This document shows, in pieces, positions 1-5,791 of a stretch of DNA of 7,046 nucleotides. Below the pieces are notes generated by a model that was given only the letters and a program-made list of their open reading frames with translations, did not search any database and was not told the DNA's origin. Origin of the DNA: JAWLFI01 sp964626595 (GTDB lineage Bacteria > Bacteroidota > Bacteroidia > Chitinophagales > Saprospiraceae); the NCBI GenBank assembly GCA_964626595.1, contig CAZVFU010000102.1:1-7046 (forward strand). Direction: 5' to 3'. Both the position numbers and the translations under genes were made by a program. The stretch's first letter is position 1, and each line of letters starts with the position of its first letter.

Positions 1-509
1 AGCGTCCGGCTATTCGCATAGGAGATTTCCATGCAATCACTAATTTCCCGATAGTCATATTCTTCAATTAAGAATAAGGTTAATGCTATGCGATAATTCT
101 CTTTCAGCTTGGCCAGGGCCTGATTTACCTTTTCAAAAACCATCATTTTCTCTACTTCGGAGCTGGTCCGCAAACTTGAATCATCAAGTTCGCGGGATTC
201 AAGGGGTGTATAGCGCCTAAGCTTCCGCTTTCGTTGAGCACTAATCGCTTCATTGATCACGATTCGACGTAACCAGGCCTCAAAGGGGGCCTTGGCCGAG
301 TAGGTGTCTATCTTAGTAAAAGCCTTCAAAAAAGCCTCCTGCATGGCATCTTCAGCCTCTGATTGACCCTTTAGTATCCGTAAAGCCGAGGAAAACACTC
401 TGGGCGCAAAAAGCTGATAAAGCTTCATTTGGGCCTGAGCATTTTCCTGTCGGCACTGTTCAACCAAAATCGTAAGTTCCGTATCGGAAATATTCATGGT
501 ATTGTCCAT
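1..509 (-). CDS. ECF-type RNA polymerase sigma factor (sigma-70 family), 3' end outside window
   Basis: Translating the minus strand from ATG at 509 gives 169 open codons running off the left edge, so the last part of the protein is missing. Sigma region 2 spans about residues 10-95. It holds the typical core-binding motif around EDAMQEAFLKAF (53-64) and the DNA-melting/-10 reading segment FEAWLRRIVINEAI (76-89). A charged linker follows, then region 4 from about residue 118, with the helix-turn-helix starting at YREISDCMEISYANSRT, where the window cuts the recognition helix. Such proteins direct RNA polymerase to a small regulon, often envelope stress or nutrient uptake, and are usually held by an anti-sigma factor. 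That gene would lie beyond position 1 and cannot be seen. A second in-frame ATG at 497 is an alternative start; the promoter-like sequence at 522-552 would give it an 18-nt leader, more comfortable than the ATG at 509. The family is clear; the regulon is unknown. Confidence 0.93.
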   Translation of the reverse strand, partial: MDNTMNISDTELTILVEQCRQENAQAQMKLYQLFAPRVFSSALRILKGQSEAEDAMQEAFLKAFTKIDTYSAKAPFEAWLRRIVINEAISAQRKRKLRRYTPLESRELDDSSLRTSSEVEKMMVFEKVNQALAKLKENYRIALTLFLIEEYDYREISDCMEISYANSRT

Positions 510-521
510 TGAATCTATTCA

Positions 522-552
522 TAAGATGCCTGGGCCCTCGCATTTGTTACAC
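522..552 (-). promoter_or_regulatory. Probable ECF-sigma promoter of the sigma factor gene (autoregulation)
   Basis: On the minus strand, GTGTAAC (552-546) is followed after 17 bp by CATCTTA (528-522), just upstream of the sigma factor start. A GTAAC-type -35 with a CGTC/CATC-type -10 is the usual architecture of ECF promoters, and these genes often read their own promoter. The transcript would begin about 510-516, leaving a very short leader to ATG 509. The match is by eye and has not been tested against a matrix. Confidence 0.4.
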
Positions 553-597
553 TGGATCCAAAAAAATAAATTTAATCTATTTTCTTTGATTGGATAT

Positions 598-637
598 AGA
601 CTTAAATTGGGCTATCTCAGGTATCCAATTTGGGTCT
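598..637. repeat. Imperfect inverted repeat (13-bp arms)
   Basis: The left arm AGACTTAAATTGG (598-610) and right arm CCAATTTGGGTCT (625-637) are complementary at 11 of 13 positions, with 14 bp between them. It may be a protein-binding site or a weak hairpin. It has no T-run, so it is not an obvious terminator. Confidence 0.45.
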
Positions 638-806
638 AATGAGCTCTATCCCTTTCATGCGCAAAAGCAGAACCACTTCCTCCAAGTTGGATATAATAAA
701 TGCACCCTGTATTGGACTATCTAAAAGGCGAAAACGAAAAGATACTGAACTATCTCATTACTAGGGTGTTATACAAGTATAATTAAACAATCAAAAACAT
801 ATTAAT

Positions 807-1088
807 ATGGATTTAAATGAATTTAAAGCAAAAGCGAAGAAATCATTAGATGAAGCCTTTGATCGAATAGAAAAATTAGAAAATAAAAGATCAGAGGTAG
901 AAGCTTCTGCCAAGGCAAAATATGATGAACAATTAAAGAAAGCCAAAGAAAAAAGAGACGAGTTACAAAATCGATATCAAAAGCTTGAAATGGCGGCAGA
1001 AGGAAAGTGGGATGAGGCAAAAGATGCCTTTGAAAAAGCCTCAAAGTCCTTCGAGGAAGGTTGGAATGAATTAAAATCTGTGATCTAA
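807..1088 (+). CDS. Small charged helical (coiled-coil) protein, Sll1863 stress-protein-like
   Basis: A 93-residue protein made almost entirely of Lys, Glu, Asp, Ala and Leu, with few helix breakers. It is predicted to be one long helix or helical hairpin: helix 1 about residues 3-35, helix 2 about 36-65, and helix 3 about 66-90 with regularly spaced aromatic residues (W68, F75, F82, W86). It has no signal peptide, membrane segment or cysteine. The pattern of AKAKYDEQLKKAKEKRDELQ followed by a W-containing amphipathic tail resembles the Sll1863 family of small stress-response coiled-coil proteins, which are widespread and poorly understood. That family link is recalled rather than searched. 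ATG 807 is the only sensible start; an upstream A-rich leader replaces a Shine-Dalgarno site, as is normal in Bacteroidota. It is a single gene, with a strong terminator directly after the stop. Confidence 0.8.
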   Translation: MDLNEFKAKAKKSLDEAFDRIEKLENKRSEVEASAKAKYDEQLKKAKEKRDELQNRYQKLEMAAEGKWDEAKDAFEKASKSFEEGWNELKSVI

Positions 1089-1124
1089 AAAAAAGAAGCG
1101 CTCATTCGAGCGCTTTTTTTTTAT
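1089..1124. terminator. Bidirectional rho-independent terminator between convergent genes
   Basis: The hairpin AAGCGCTC-ATTC-GAGCGCTT (1096-1115) is flanked by an A-run (1087-1094) on the left and a T-run (1114-1122) on the right, so both strands get a stem followed by a U-tract. It ends the gene at 807-1088 on the plus strand. It overlaps the stop codon (1121-1123) of the minus-strand UPF0316 gene and stops that transcript too. Confidence 0.9.
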
Positions 1125-1708
1125 TTTCCCATGCGTGTGCTTCGGCGGGGAAGGAAAAATCGCCTTCTAAATCGCATATGCTCCATGTCCTTATACTCTG
1201 CCACGTGTTTGATGTCTTCTATAGAATAAAAGGCCTCCGGATCGAAAGATTCAATGATATGGATTAATTTAGGTGCTTGTTTGCGTTTGATCACCGTCAG
1301 AATAATTTTAACAGGACCTTTACCGCCTTGCCCATCAACAAAGGTGATTTTTAAATTCTCGGCTTTTAATGAATCCATCAATTTCGTACAGTCCTTGTGG
1401 GTAATTACCCGAAATAATTGATGTCCGATGCGCAATTGCTCTTCAAACCAAATACCGATATAGTTTCCCATAGCAAAGCCACCCGCATAGGAAAAGTAGT
1501 GCAACCAGCTATTTGACTGCGCTAAAACTTGTGCGGTGATCGTAATCCACACCATCACCTCTAAAAAACCCAAAATAGAAGCGACGTTCTTCATGTTTCG
1601 ATTGACGAACATGATGCGCACCGTTCCTAAACCCACATCTACAATACGAGCAAGGAAAATAACGAGTGTAAGCAGTACGGGATGCAAAGAAAATATGTCC
1701 ATGGTCAT
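1121..1708 (-). CDS. UPF0316 / DUF2179-DUF5698 membrane protein
   Basis: A 195-residue protein with three hydrophobic segments at about residues 9-33, 42-64 and 68-90, followed by a soluble domain at about 95-178 and a very basic tail (RFRRRFFLPRR...). The N-terminal motif RIVDVGLGTVRIMFVNRNMK and the following helix EVMVWI are characteristic of the UPF0316 family (N-terminal DUF5698, C-terminal DUF2179). The DUF2179 part, about 110-175, includes the typical TVIKRKQAPKLIHIIESFDPEAFYSIEDI. DUF2179 also occurs at the C-terminus of YitT-type membrane proteins. The biochemical role is unknown; it sits in the inner membrane with the soluble domain likely cytoplasmic. ATG 1708 follows a promoter-like sequence; ATG 1702, in frame two codons later, is a possible alternative. 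The length is normal for the family. The neighbours give no functional hint. Confidence 0.88.
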   Translation of the reverse strand: MTMDIFSLHPVLLTLVIFLARIVDVGLGTVRIMFVNRNMKNVASILGFLEVMVWITITAQVLAQSNSWLHYFSYAGGFAMGNYIGIWFEEQLRIGHQLFRVITHKDCTKLMDSLKAENLKITFVDGQGGKGPVKIILTVIKRKQAPKLIHIIESFDPEAFYSIEDIKHVAEYKDMEHMRFRRRFFLPRRSTRMGK

Positions 1709-1721
1709 TAATTTAAGCGCG

Positions 1722-1754
1722 CAAAAGTAAAGCTTATATAGATATTTATTTCAA
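1722..1754 (-). promoter_or_regulatory. Bacteroidota-type housekeeping promoter (TTG ... TAnnTTTG)
   Basis: On the minus strand, TACTTTTG (1729-1722) is an exact fit to the Bacteroidota -7 consensus TAnnTTTG. TTG (1754-1752) lies 22 bp upstream, within the range accepted for the -33 element. Transcription would start near 1716, giving the UPF0316 gene a leader of under 10 nt. Confidence 0.6.
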
Positions 1755-1936
1755 TAATTATAAAAAATAACGTCGCTAGCCTTTAGATTCTTTCTGAGTT
1801 GATAACTACAAGCAGAATGAAACTATTTAACCTATCGCAAGTCTGCCCGGGCAAAAGTTAAAGTCATCGCCCCGGAAGGATGAAACCAGATGCGATCAAA
1901 GTCAAATCTTTTTTATAATTTGGTTGAAAAAGAGGC

Positions 1937-3334
1937 ATGGAAAAGCAACGGGGGACTTTTAGCAATCGTCTGGGATTTATTGCGGCTGCGGCAGGCTCAG
2001 CTGTCGGGCTGGGAAACATCTGGAAATTCCCCTATGAAGTGGGTGAAAATGGTGGAGCCGCTTTTCTGGTTATTTATCTCTTTTTTGCGTTTGTCATCTG
2101 CATGCCCATCATGGTTGGAGAAATAGCTATGGGGCGAAATACCCGCAGTAATCCTTATGGCGCTTTTCGAAAACTAGGAGGCAAGAATTGGGCCGTAGTG
2201 GGGTTTTTTGGTGTGCTCTGTGGGATCTTTATCCTTTCCTTTTACAATGTAGTCGCCGGCTGGGCATTTGGGTACTTTCTTCAAATTACCTTTGGGGATT
2301 TGCTAAGCCAAACCGACTATTCAGCCTATTTTGGAAACTATGTCGCACATGTGTCGGACAACCTCATTTACTCTTTGGTCTTTATGGTATTAACAGCCCT
2401 GATTGTTATTGCCGGAGTCAAAAAAGGAATTGAACGATGGACCAAAATCTTGATGCCCTTGCTCATCGCCCTCATCATTGGGCTCATCATTTATGGCTTA
2501 ACCCTCCCCAATGCCTCTCAAGGATTAGAATTTTATCTCGTACCTGACTTTAATAATGTGACTGGCAAGACCTATTATATGGCTCTTTCGCAGGCCTTTT
2601 TCTCACTATCGCTGGGCATGGGTGCCATCATTACCTACGGATCTTACATCAGCAAAGGGGACAACATCATCACCTCCGCAGCTTTGGTTACTACTGCAGA
2701 TGCACTCATTGCTTTTATGGCCGGATTGTTGATTTTTCCCTTGGTTTTCTTTCAGGGGATTGAACCTACAGAGGGGCCTGGCCTTGTTTTTGTCTCCCTG
2801 CCGGGCATTTTTGAAGCCATGGGACCCGTGCTGGGTAAAATCGTTGGTGGTGGTTTTTTTCTTTTGCTGTGTTTTGCGGCCTTGACCTCCACCGTTTCAC
2901 TTTTGGAAGTTCCCACTGCCTTTGTCACGGATGAAACGAACGTTAGCCGAAAGAAAGCCGTCATAGGTTTAGCCGCTCTGGTATTTATTTTGGGATTGCC
3001 CAGCATGCTCGGACAAGGGGCGGTACCTTTCTTTACCGAATTCATTACCTACGGGGGAGAAACGAAAAGTTTTATGGGGATGGTCATTGATATTTTTTCA
3101 GACATTGGTCTGCCCCTCGGTGGATTTCTCATTTCTGTTTTTGTGGCCTATCGCTGGCGCACACATCGCGCGGCCGATGAAATTGAGCAGGGGCACAAAC
3201 ATTTTAGAGGCTCGTGGGGAGACAAGTTCTTTAATGTTGTCATTTCCTATGTCAGCCCGATTGTCGTTGGAGTTATGGTGATCATCATTTTCCTCAATAA
3301 ATTCACAGGTTTAGATATTTTAGGTGGACTCTAG
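1937..3334 (+). CDS. Sodium-dependent amino-acid transporter, NSS (SNF/LeuT-MhsT) family
   Basis: A 465-residue inner-membrane protein with about eleven hydrophobic segments, the usual number for bacterial members of the neurotransmitter:sodium symporter family. TM1 carries the family signature with an unwound centre, SAVGLGNIWKFPYEVGENGG (residues 21-40, in register with LeuT). TM3 has SFYNVVAGW. TM6 contains SLSLGMGAIITYGSY. TM8 holds AALTSTVSLLE, whose Thr-Ser pair corresponds to the sodium-2 site. TM10 has the prokaryotic LPLGG motif. The protein should import an amino acid with sodium; the substrate cannot be assigned. LeuT Arg30 is Lys here, a conservative change. ATG 1937 is the first start after an in-frame TGA at 1925-1927. 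The stop codon TAG (3332-3334) is formed by the first bases of repeat element A; joining the flanks without the element restores TAA at the same place, so the C-terminus is intact. Confidence 0.95.
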   Translation: MEKQRGTFSNRLGFIAAAAGSAVGLGNIWKFPYEVGENGGAAFLVIYLFFAFVICMPIMVGEIAMGRNTRSNPYGAFRKLGGKNWAVVGFFGVLCGIFILSFYNVVAGWAFGYFLQITFGDLLSQTDYSAYFGNYVAHVSDNLIYSLVFMVLTALIVIAGVKKGIERWTKILMPLLIALIIGLIIYGLTLPNASQGLEFYLVPDFNNVTGKTYYMALSQAFFSLSLGMGAIITYGSYISKGDNIITSAALVTTADALIAFMAGLLIFPLVFFQGIEPTEGPGLVFVSLPGIFEAMGPVLGKIVGGGFFLLLCFAALTSTVSLLEVPTAFVTDETNVSRKKAVIGLAALVFILGLPSMLGQGAVPFFTEFITYGGETKSFMGMVIDIFSDIGLPLGGFLISVFVAYRWRTHRAADEIEQGHKHFRGSWGDKFFNVVISYVSPIVVGVMVIIIFLNKFTGLDILGGL

Positions 3335-3697
3335 TGTCATTACCACTAAATTCGTTAAAAACCAAGTCTTGATCTATCTTCGTTGCTCTTCAGTCGCTTA
3401 GTAGAGACAAGGCATGTTTCAGTGGCGCCTTGGCGGTGCCTAGTGTCATTACCACTAAATCCGTTATAGACCAAGTCTTGATCTTTTTGCTCATATCTTC
3501 GTTGCTTCTCAGTCGCTTAGCTAGGGCTAGGCTCCTTCGTCGCGCCTTGATCTGAACAAAAATCTACTGCGACTTTTCCATACTTATTTAGTGGTAATGA
3601 CACTAGTCTCTACTAATAGGCTCCTTCATCGCGCCTTGATCTGAGCAAAAATCTGCTGCGACTTTTCTATACCTATTTAGTAGTGGTGATGACACTA
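3332..3697. mobile_element. Composite MITE-like element, copy A (nested inverted-repeat element)
   Basis: This 366-bp non-coding element has four terminal-repeat sequences. Left ends TAGTGTCATTACCACTAAAT are at 3332-3351 and 3441-3460. A perfect inverted copy lies at 3586-3605, and a degenerate one (with an extra TAG) at 3675-3697. The outer element (3332-3440 plus 3606-3697) is interrupted by the inner element. Its centre has a perfect inverted repeat TTAGTAGAGAC (3398-3408) / GTCTCTACTAA (3606-3616). All ends begin or end with TA, which fits TA target duplication as for IS630/Tc1-mariner relatives. No reading frame codes for a transposase. Relative to copy B, the left arm lacks 10 bp. Family assignment is inference from ends only. 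Confidence 0.8.
3441..3605. mobile_element. Inner MITE unit of copy A (165 bp)
   Basis: Bounded by perfect 20-bp terminal inverted repeats (3441-3460 and 3586-3605). The complementarity continues imperfectly inward; for example GATCTTTTTGCTCATATC on the left pairs with GATCTGAACAAAAATC on the right, so the unit can fold back on itself. It is identical base for base to the inner unit of copy B at 5379-5543. Confidence 0.8.
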
Positions 3698-3757
3698 AGC
3701 CTTCGTCTCCTGACACCTCATTCGGGCCGAATTCTGGGTTTTGACATACCGGAAGTC

Positions 3758-3778
3758 TGTAAAATTCTGTATTTTACA
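3758..3778. promoter_or_regulatory. Palindromic operator candidate upstream of the sugar transporter
   Basis: A perfect inverted repeat TGTAAAAT-N5-ATTTTACA (8-bp arms, 21 bp in all) lies 18 bp ahead of the proposed TTG start of the sugar porter, in the 99 bp between repeat A and the gene. A TTGACA word (3741-3746) lies just upstream. The shape is that of a dimeric repressor or activator site; which regulator binds is unknown. Its presence argues that translation begins downstream of it. Confidence 0.45.
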
Positions 3779-3796
3779 TTCCAAACCCATTCGCCC

Positions 3797-5176
3797 TTGA
3801 AAAGATCTACAGCCCTGATTTTCATTACCATGGTATCGGCTCTCGGCGGATTATTATTCGGGTATGATACCGGCGTTATCAACGGGTCACAGTTTTTTCT
3901 GAGCAAATATTTTATCCTCAGCCCAGCCATGAAAGGATGGGTTGTGGGTAGTGCGCTGCTGGGGTGCCTGCTTGGTGCGCTGGCAGCCGGTCCACTCAAT
4001 GTTCGCTATGGACGAAAAACGGCTTTAATCGTTTCCGCTCTGCTATTTTCGTTCTCAGCCTGGGGCTCCGGACTTCCTTCGCTGTTTCCCGAGTCGGTGT
4101 CCCTTCTAGTGGCTTTCCGCCTCCTGGGAGGGCTGGGTATTGGTATTGCTTCCATGACAGCCCCGATGTATATTGCGGAAATCGCACCGGCCGACCGGCG
4201 CGGACTGTTGGTGTCCTTTTATCAGCTTGCCATCGTTGTTGGTTTTTTCGTTGTTTTTCTGGTCACCTACTACATTGGGAAAGGGCTCACTGAGGAAGAA
4301 AATATCGCTTTTGGCTGGCGATGGATGTTTTGGTCGGAATTAATACCCAGTTTACTCTTCCTCGGCTTATTATTTTTTGTTCCACGCAGTCCGAGATGGC
4401 TTTACATGAACAGTCGGCCGGAAGAAGCTATGCAAACACTCATTTACTTTAATGGCCCGGAGCGAGCGAAAGTCGAACAAGTTGCTATACAACGATCGCT
4501 GGAGCGCAGGGAGGAAAAGCGCAAGATTAACTACTGGGCGCCCGCCGTTGTCTCCATTATTCTCATCGGATCCATATTTTCTGCGAGTCAGCAATTGACG
4601 GGCATTAATGCTGTACTTTATTACGGCTCCGATATTTTTGAAAAAGCGCTTGGTTTTGGGAAAGATGACGTTCTTTTTCAGCAGATTCTCCTGGCCTTCG
4701 TCAATATGATATTCACCTTTGTCGCCATGTACACCATAGACCGCATTGGCCGAAAAATACTCGTTTATATCGGCTGCATTGGAATGATCAGTGGATTTTC
4801 ACTTCTCGCCGTCACCCTTCAGTTGGAGGTCGTAGGCCTACTATCCCTCCTGGGTATTTTACTTTTCATTGCTTCCTTTGCCATGTCGATGGGGCCGGTG
4901 GTCTGGGTTTTACTTTCCGAGATGTTTCCCAATAAGATTCGTTCCGTCGCCTTATCTATTGCGGTTGCTGCCCAATGGGGTATGAACTACCTGGTCTCTC
5001 AGAGTTTCCCCATCATTGCAGAGAGTGAGGTCAATATGGGCCCCTTTTGGAATGGATCGCTCCCCTATTACATCTTTATGGTCTGTATCCTTTTCATACT
5101 CATTTTCACCTATAAATACATCCCCGAAACGAAGAATAAAAGTCTGGAGGAGTTGGAGAGTCTCTGGAAGATCTAG
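3797..5176 (+). CDS. MFS sugar porter (XylE/GLUT-like sugar:proton symporter)
   Basis: A 459-residue twelve-helix transporter of the MFS sugar porter family, close in sequence to E. coli XylE. From the proposed start: TM1 GGLLFGYDTG with the proton-coupling Asp at 24; loop 2-3 RYGRK (70-74); TM5 Gln143; PRSPRWL after TM6; TM7 QQLTGIN (Gln265, Gln266, Asn271); DRIGRK in loop 8-9; TM10 GPVVWVLLSE (Trp370); TM11 AVAAQW (Gln393); PETKNKSLEELE at the C-terminus. All XylE sugar-contacting residues have counterparts, so import of a hexose or pentose with protons is likely; the exact sugar is open. The frame is open back to 3683, with GTG 3683 and ATG 3689 inside the end of repeat A. Those add 36-38 residues unlike the family, so TTG 3797 (MKRSTALIF...) fits better. 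It may be transcribed alone. Confidence 0.93.
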   Translation: MKRSTALIFITMVSALGGLLFGYDTGVINGSQFFLSKYFILSPAMKGWVVGSALLGCLLGALAAGPLNVRYGRKTALIVSALLFSFSAWGSGLPSLFPESVSLLVAFRLLGGLGIGIASMTAPMYIAEIAPADRRGLLVSFYQLAIVVGFFVVFLVTYYIGKGLTEEENIAFGWRWMFWSELIPSLLFLGLLFFVPRSPRWLYMNSRPEEAMQTLIYFNGPERAKVEQVAIQRSLERREEKRKINYWAPAVVSIILIGSIFSASQQLTGINAVLYYGSDIFEKALGFGKDDVLFQQILLAFVNMIFTFVAMYTIDRIGRKILVYIGCIGMISGFSLLAVTLQLEVVGLLSLLGILLFIASFAMSMGPVVWVLLSEMFPNKIRSVALSIAVAAQWGMNYLVSQSFPIIAESEVNMGPFWNGSLPYYIFMVCILFILIFTYKYIPETKNKSLEELESLWKI

Positions 5177-5259
5177 TATTTGGGGCCTACCCTCCGCTGC
5201 GCTTCGGGTCGCTACGTTTCGCCACTCGTTCAGTACATCTCCTTCATACCGTGGCTGGC
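5177..5259. repeat. Left fragment of a GC-rich non-coding region, cut by repeat B
   Basis: Directly after the sugar porter stop comes GC-rich sequence without coding character. It contains GGTCGCTACG (5207-5216) and CTCGTTCAG (5225-5233), which reappear in inverted orientation at 5904-5935 as GGTCGCTATG and CTCGCTCAG. It ends in GGCTGGC (5253-5259), the left arm of a hairpin whose right arm GCCAGC is at 5635-5640, beyond repeat B. No canonical terminator for the porter gene is visible here. Confidence 0.5.
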
Positions 5260-5631
5260 TAGTTTCATTACCACTAAATCCATTATAGACCAGGTCTTGA
5301 CCTTTTTGCTTATATCTTCATGGCTTCTCAGTCGCTTAGTAGAGACAAGGCATGTTTCAATGGTGCCTTGGCGGTGCCTAGTGTCATTACCACTAAATCC
5401 GTTATAGACCAAGTCTTGATCTTTTTGCTCATATCTTCGTTGCTTCTCAGTCGCTTAGCTAGGGCTAGGCTCCTTCGTCGCGCCTTGATCTGAACAAAAA
5501 TCTACTGCGACTTTTCCATACTTATTTAGTGGTAATGACACTAGTCTCTACTAATATGCTCCTTCATCGCGTCTTGACCTGAACAAAAATCTAAAGCGAC
5601 TTTTCCATACTTATTTAGCGGTAATGACATA
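5260..5631. mobile_element. Composite MITE-like element, copy B (nested inverted-repeat element)
   Basis: This 372-bp element has the same layout and orientation as copy A. Left ends are at 5260-5279 (one mismatch, TAGTTTC) and 5379-5398; right ends are at 5524-5543 and 5613-5631 (shortened, ATTTAGCGGTAATGACATA). The outer arms differ from copy A by about a dozen substitutions each plus small indels, while the inner 165 bp are identical. Removing the element and one TA rejoins the two halves of a hairpin (GGCTGGC-TAAGC-GCCAGC). It has no transposase. With copy A it brackets the sugar porter gene as direct repeats. Confidence 0.8.
5379..5543. mobile_element. Inner MITE unit of copy B (165 bp)
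   Basis: Perfect 20-bp terminal inverted repeats at 5379-5398 and 5524-5543. No difference from the inner unit of copy A over the full 165 bp; the shared identical stretch extends about 13-14 bp into the outer arms on both sides (5365-5556 versus 3427-3618). Confidence 0.8.
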
Positions 5632-5715
5632 AGCGCCAGCTCAGGTATTCCGGAGCTTCACTCGGACCTGCGTGCGTCGAGAGACGCACTGGGTCTCCCC
5701 GGCCCAAGGCCGGGG
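5632..5715. other. Run of consecutive hairpins, possible structured RNA or DNA element
   Basis: Four stem-loops follow one another once repeat B is ignored. First, GGCTGGC-TAAGC-GCCAGC (left arm 5253-5259, right arm 5635-5640). Second, CAGGT/ACCTG (5642-5646 / 5666-5670) enclosing CCGGAG/CTCGG. Third, GTGCGTC-GAGA-GACGCAC (5672-5689), with a GNRA tetraloop on the plus strand. Fourth, CCCCGGCC-CAA-GGCCGGGG (5697-5715). No T-run follows any of them, so they are not plain terminators. I do not recognise the family. From 5716 to about 5791 I see AT-richer sequence with nothing definable. Confidence 0.5.
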
Positions 5716-5791
5716 ATGGCTGCACATCGCTAGTCCAAAAACAGGGAAGAATCCGTAATTCAAAACAAGTTCTACCCACTCATCGAATGTG

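Larger units (their letters stand above)
510..806. other. Intergenic region without a convincing gene
   Basis: About 300 bp of AT-rich sequence between the divergent sigma factor and helical-protein genes. It contains the sigma promoter at its left end and an imperfect inverted repeat at 598-637. On the minus strand there is an uninterrupted 45-codon stretch (754-620) without an ATG at its head; its translation includes IQGAFIISNLEEVVLLLRMK, which looks protein-like and could be a gene remnant. CTATCTCA occurs twice (612-619 and 750-757). I found no clear promoter for the gene at 807. Confidence 0.5.

Noticed and set aside
1914..1922. TATAATTTG just ahead of the NSS gene as a promoter -7 box
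   Set aside because: The spacing does not fit TAnnTTTG, no TTG element lies at the right distance, and it is only 14 bp from the start codon.
2752..3045. 97-codon minus-strand frame within the NSS gene, and similar frames within the MFS and UPF0316 genes
   Set aside because: They lie opposite strongly conserved transporter coding sequence and have no recognisable features.
3305..3334. Truncation of the NSS transporter by the repeat
   Set aside because: Joining the flanks without the element recreates TAA at the same codon, and all eleven expected membrane segments are present.
3332..3697. CRISPR array or tandem repeat
   Set aside because: The repeated units are in inverted pairs with unequal spacing and shared arm sequence, as in nested inverted-repeat elements, not regularly spaced direct repeats with unique spacers.
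5180..5412. Short frames inside repeat B (60-90 codons)
   Set aside because: They follow inverted-repeat sequence shared with copy A, where the same frames are broken by indels, so there is no sign of a transposase or other conserved protein.
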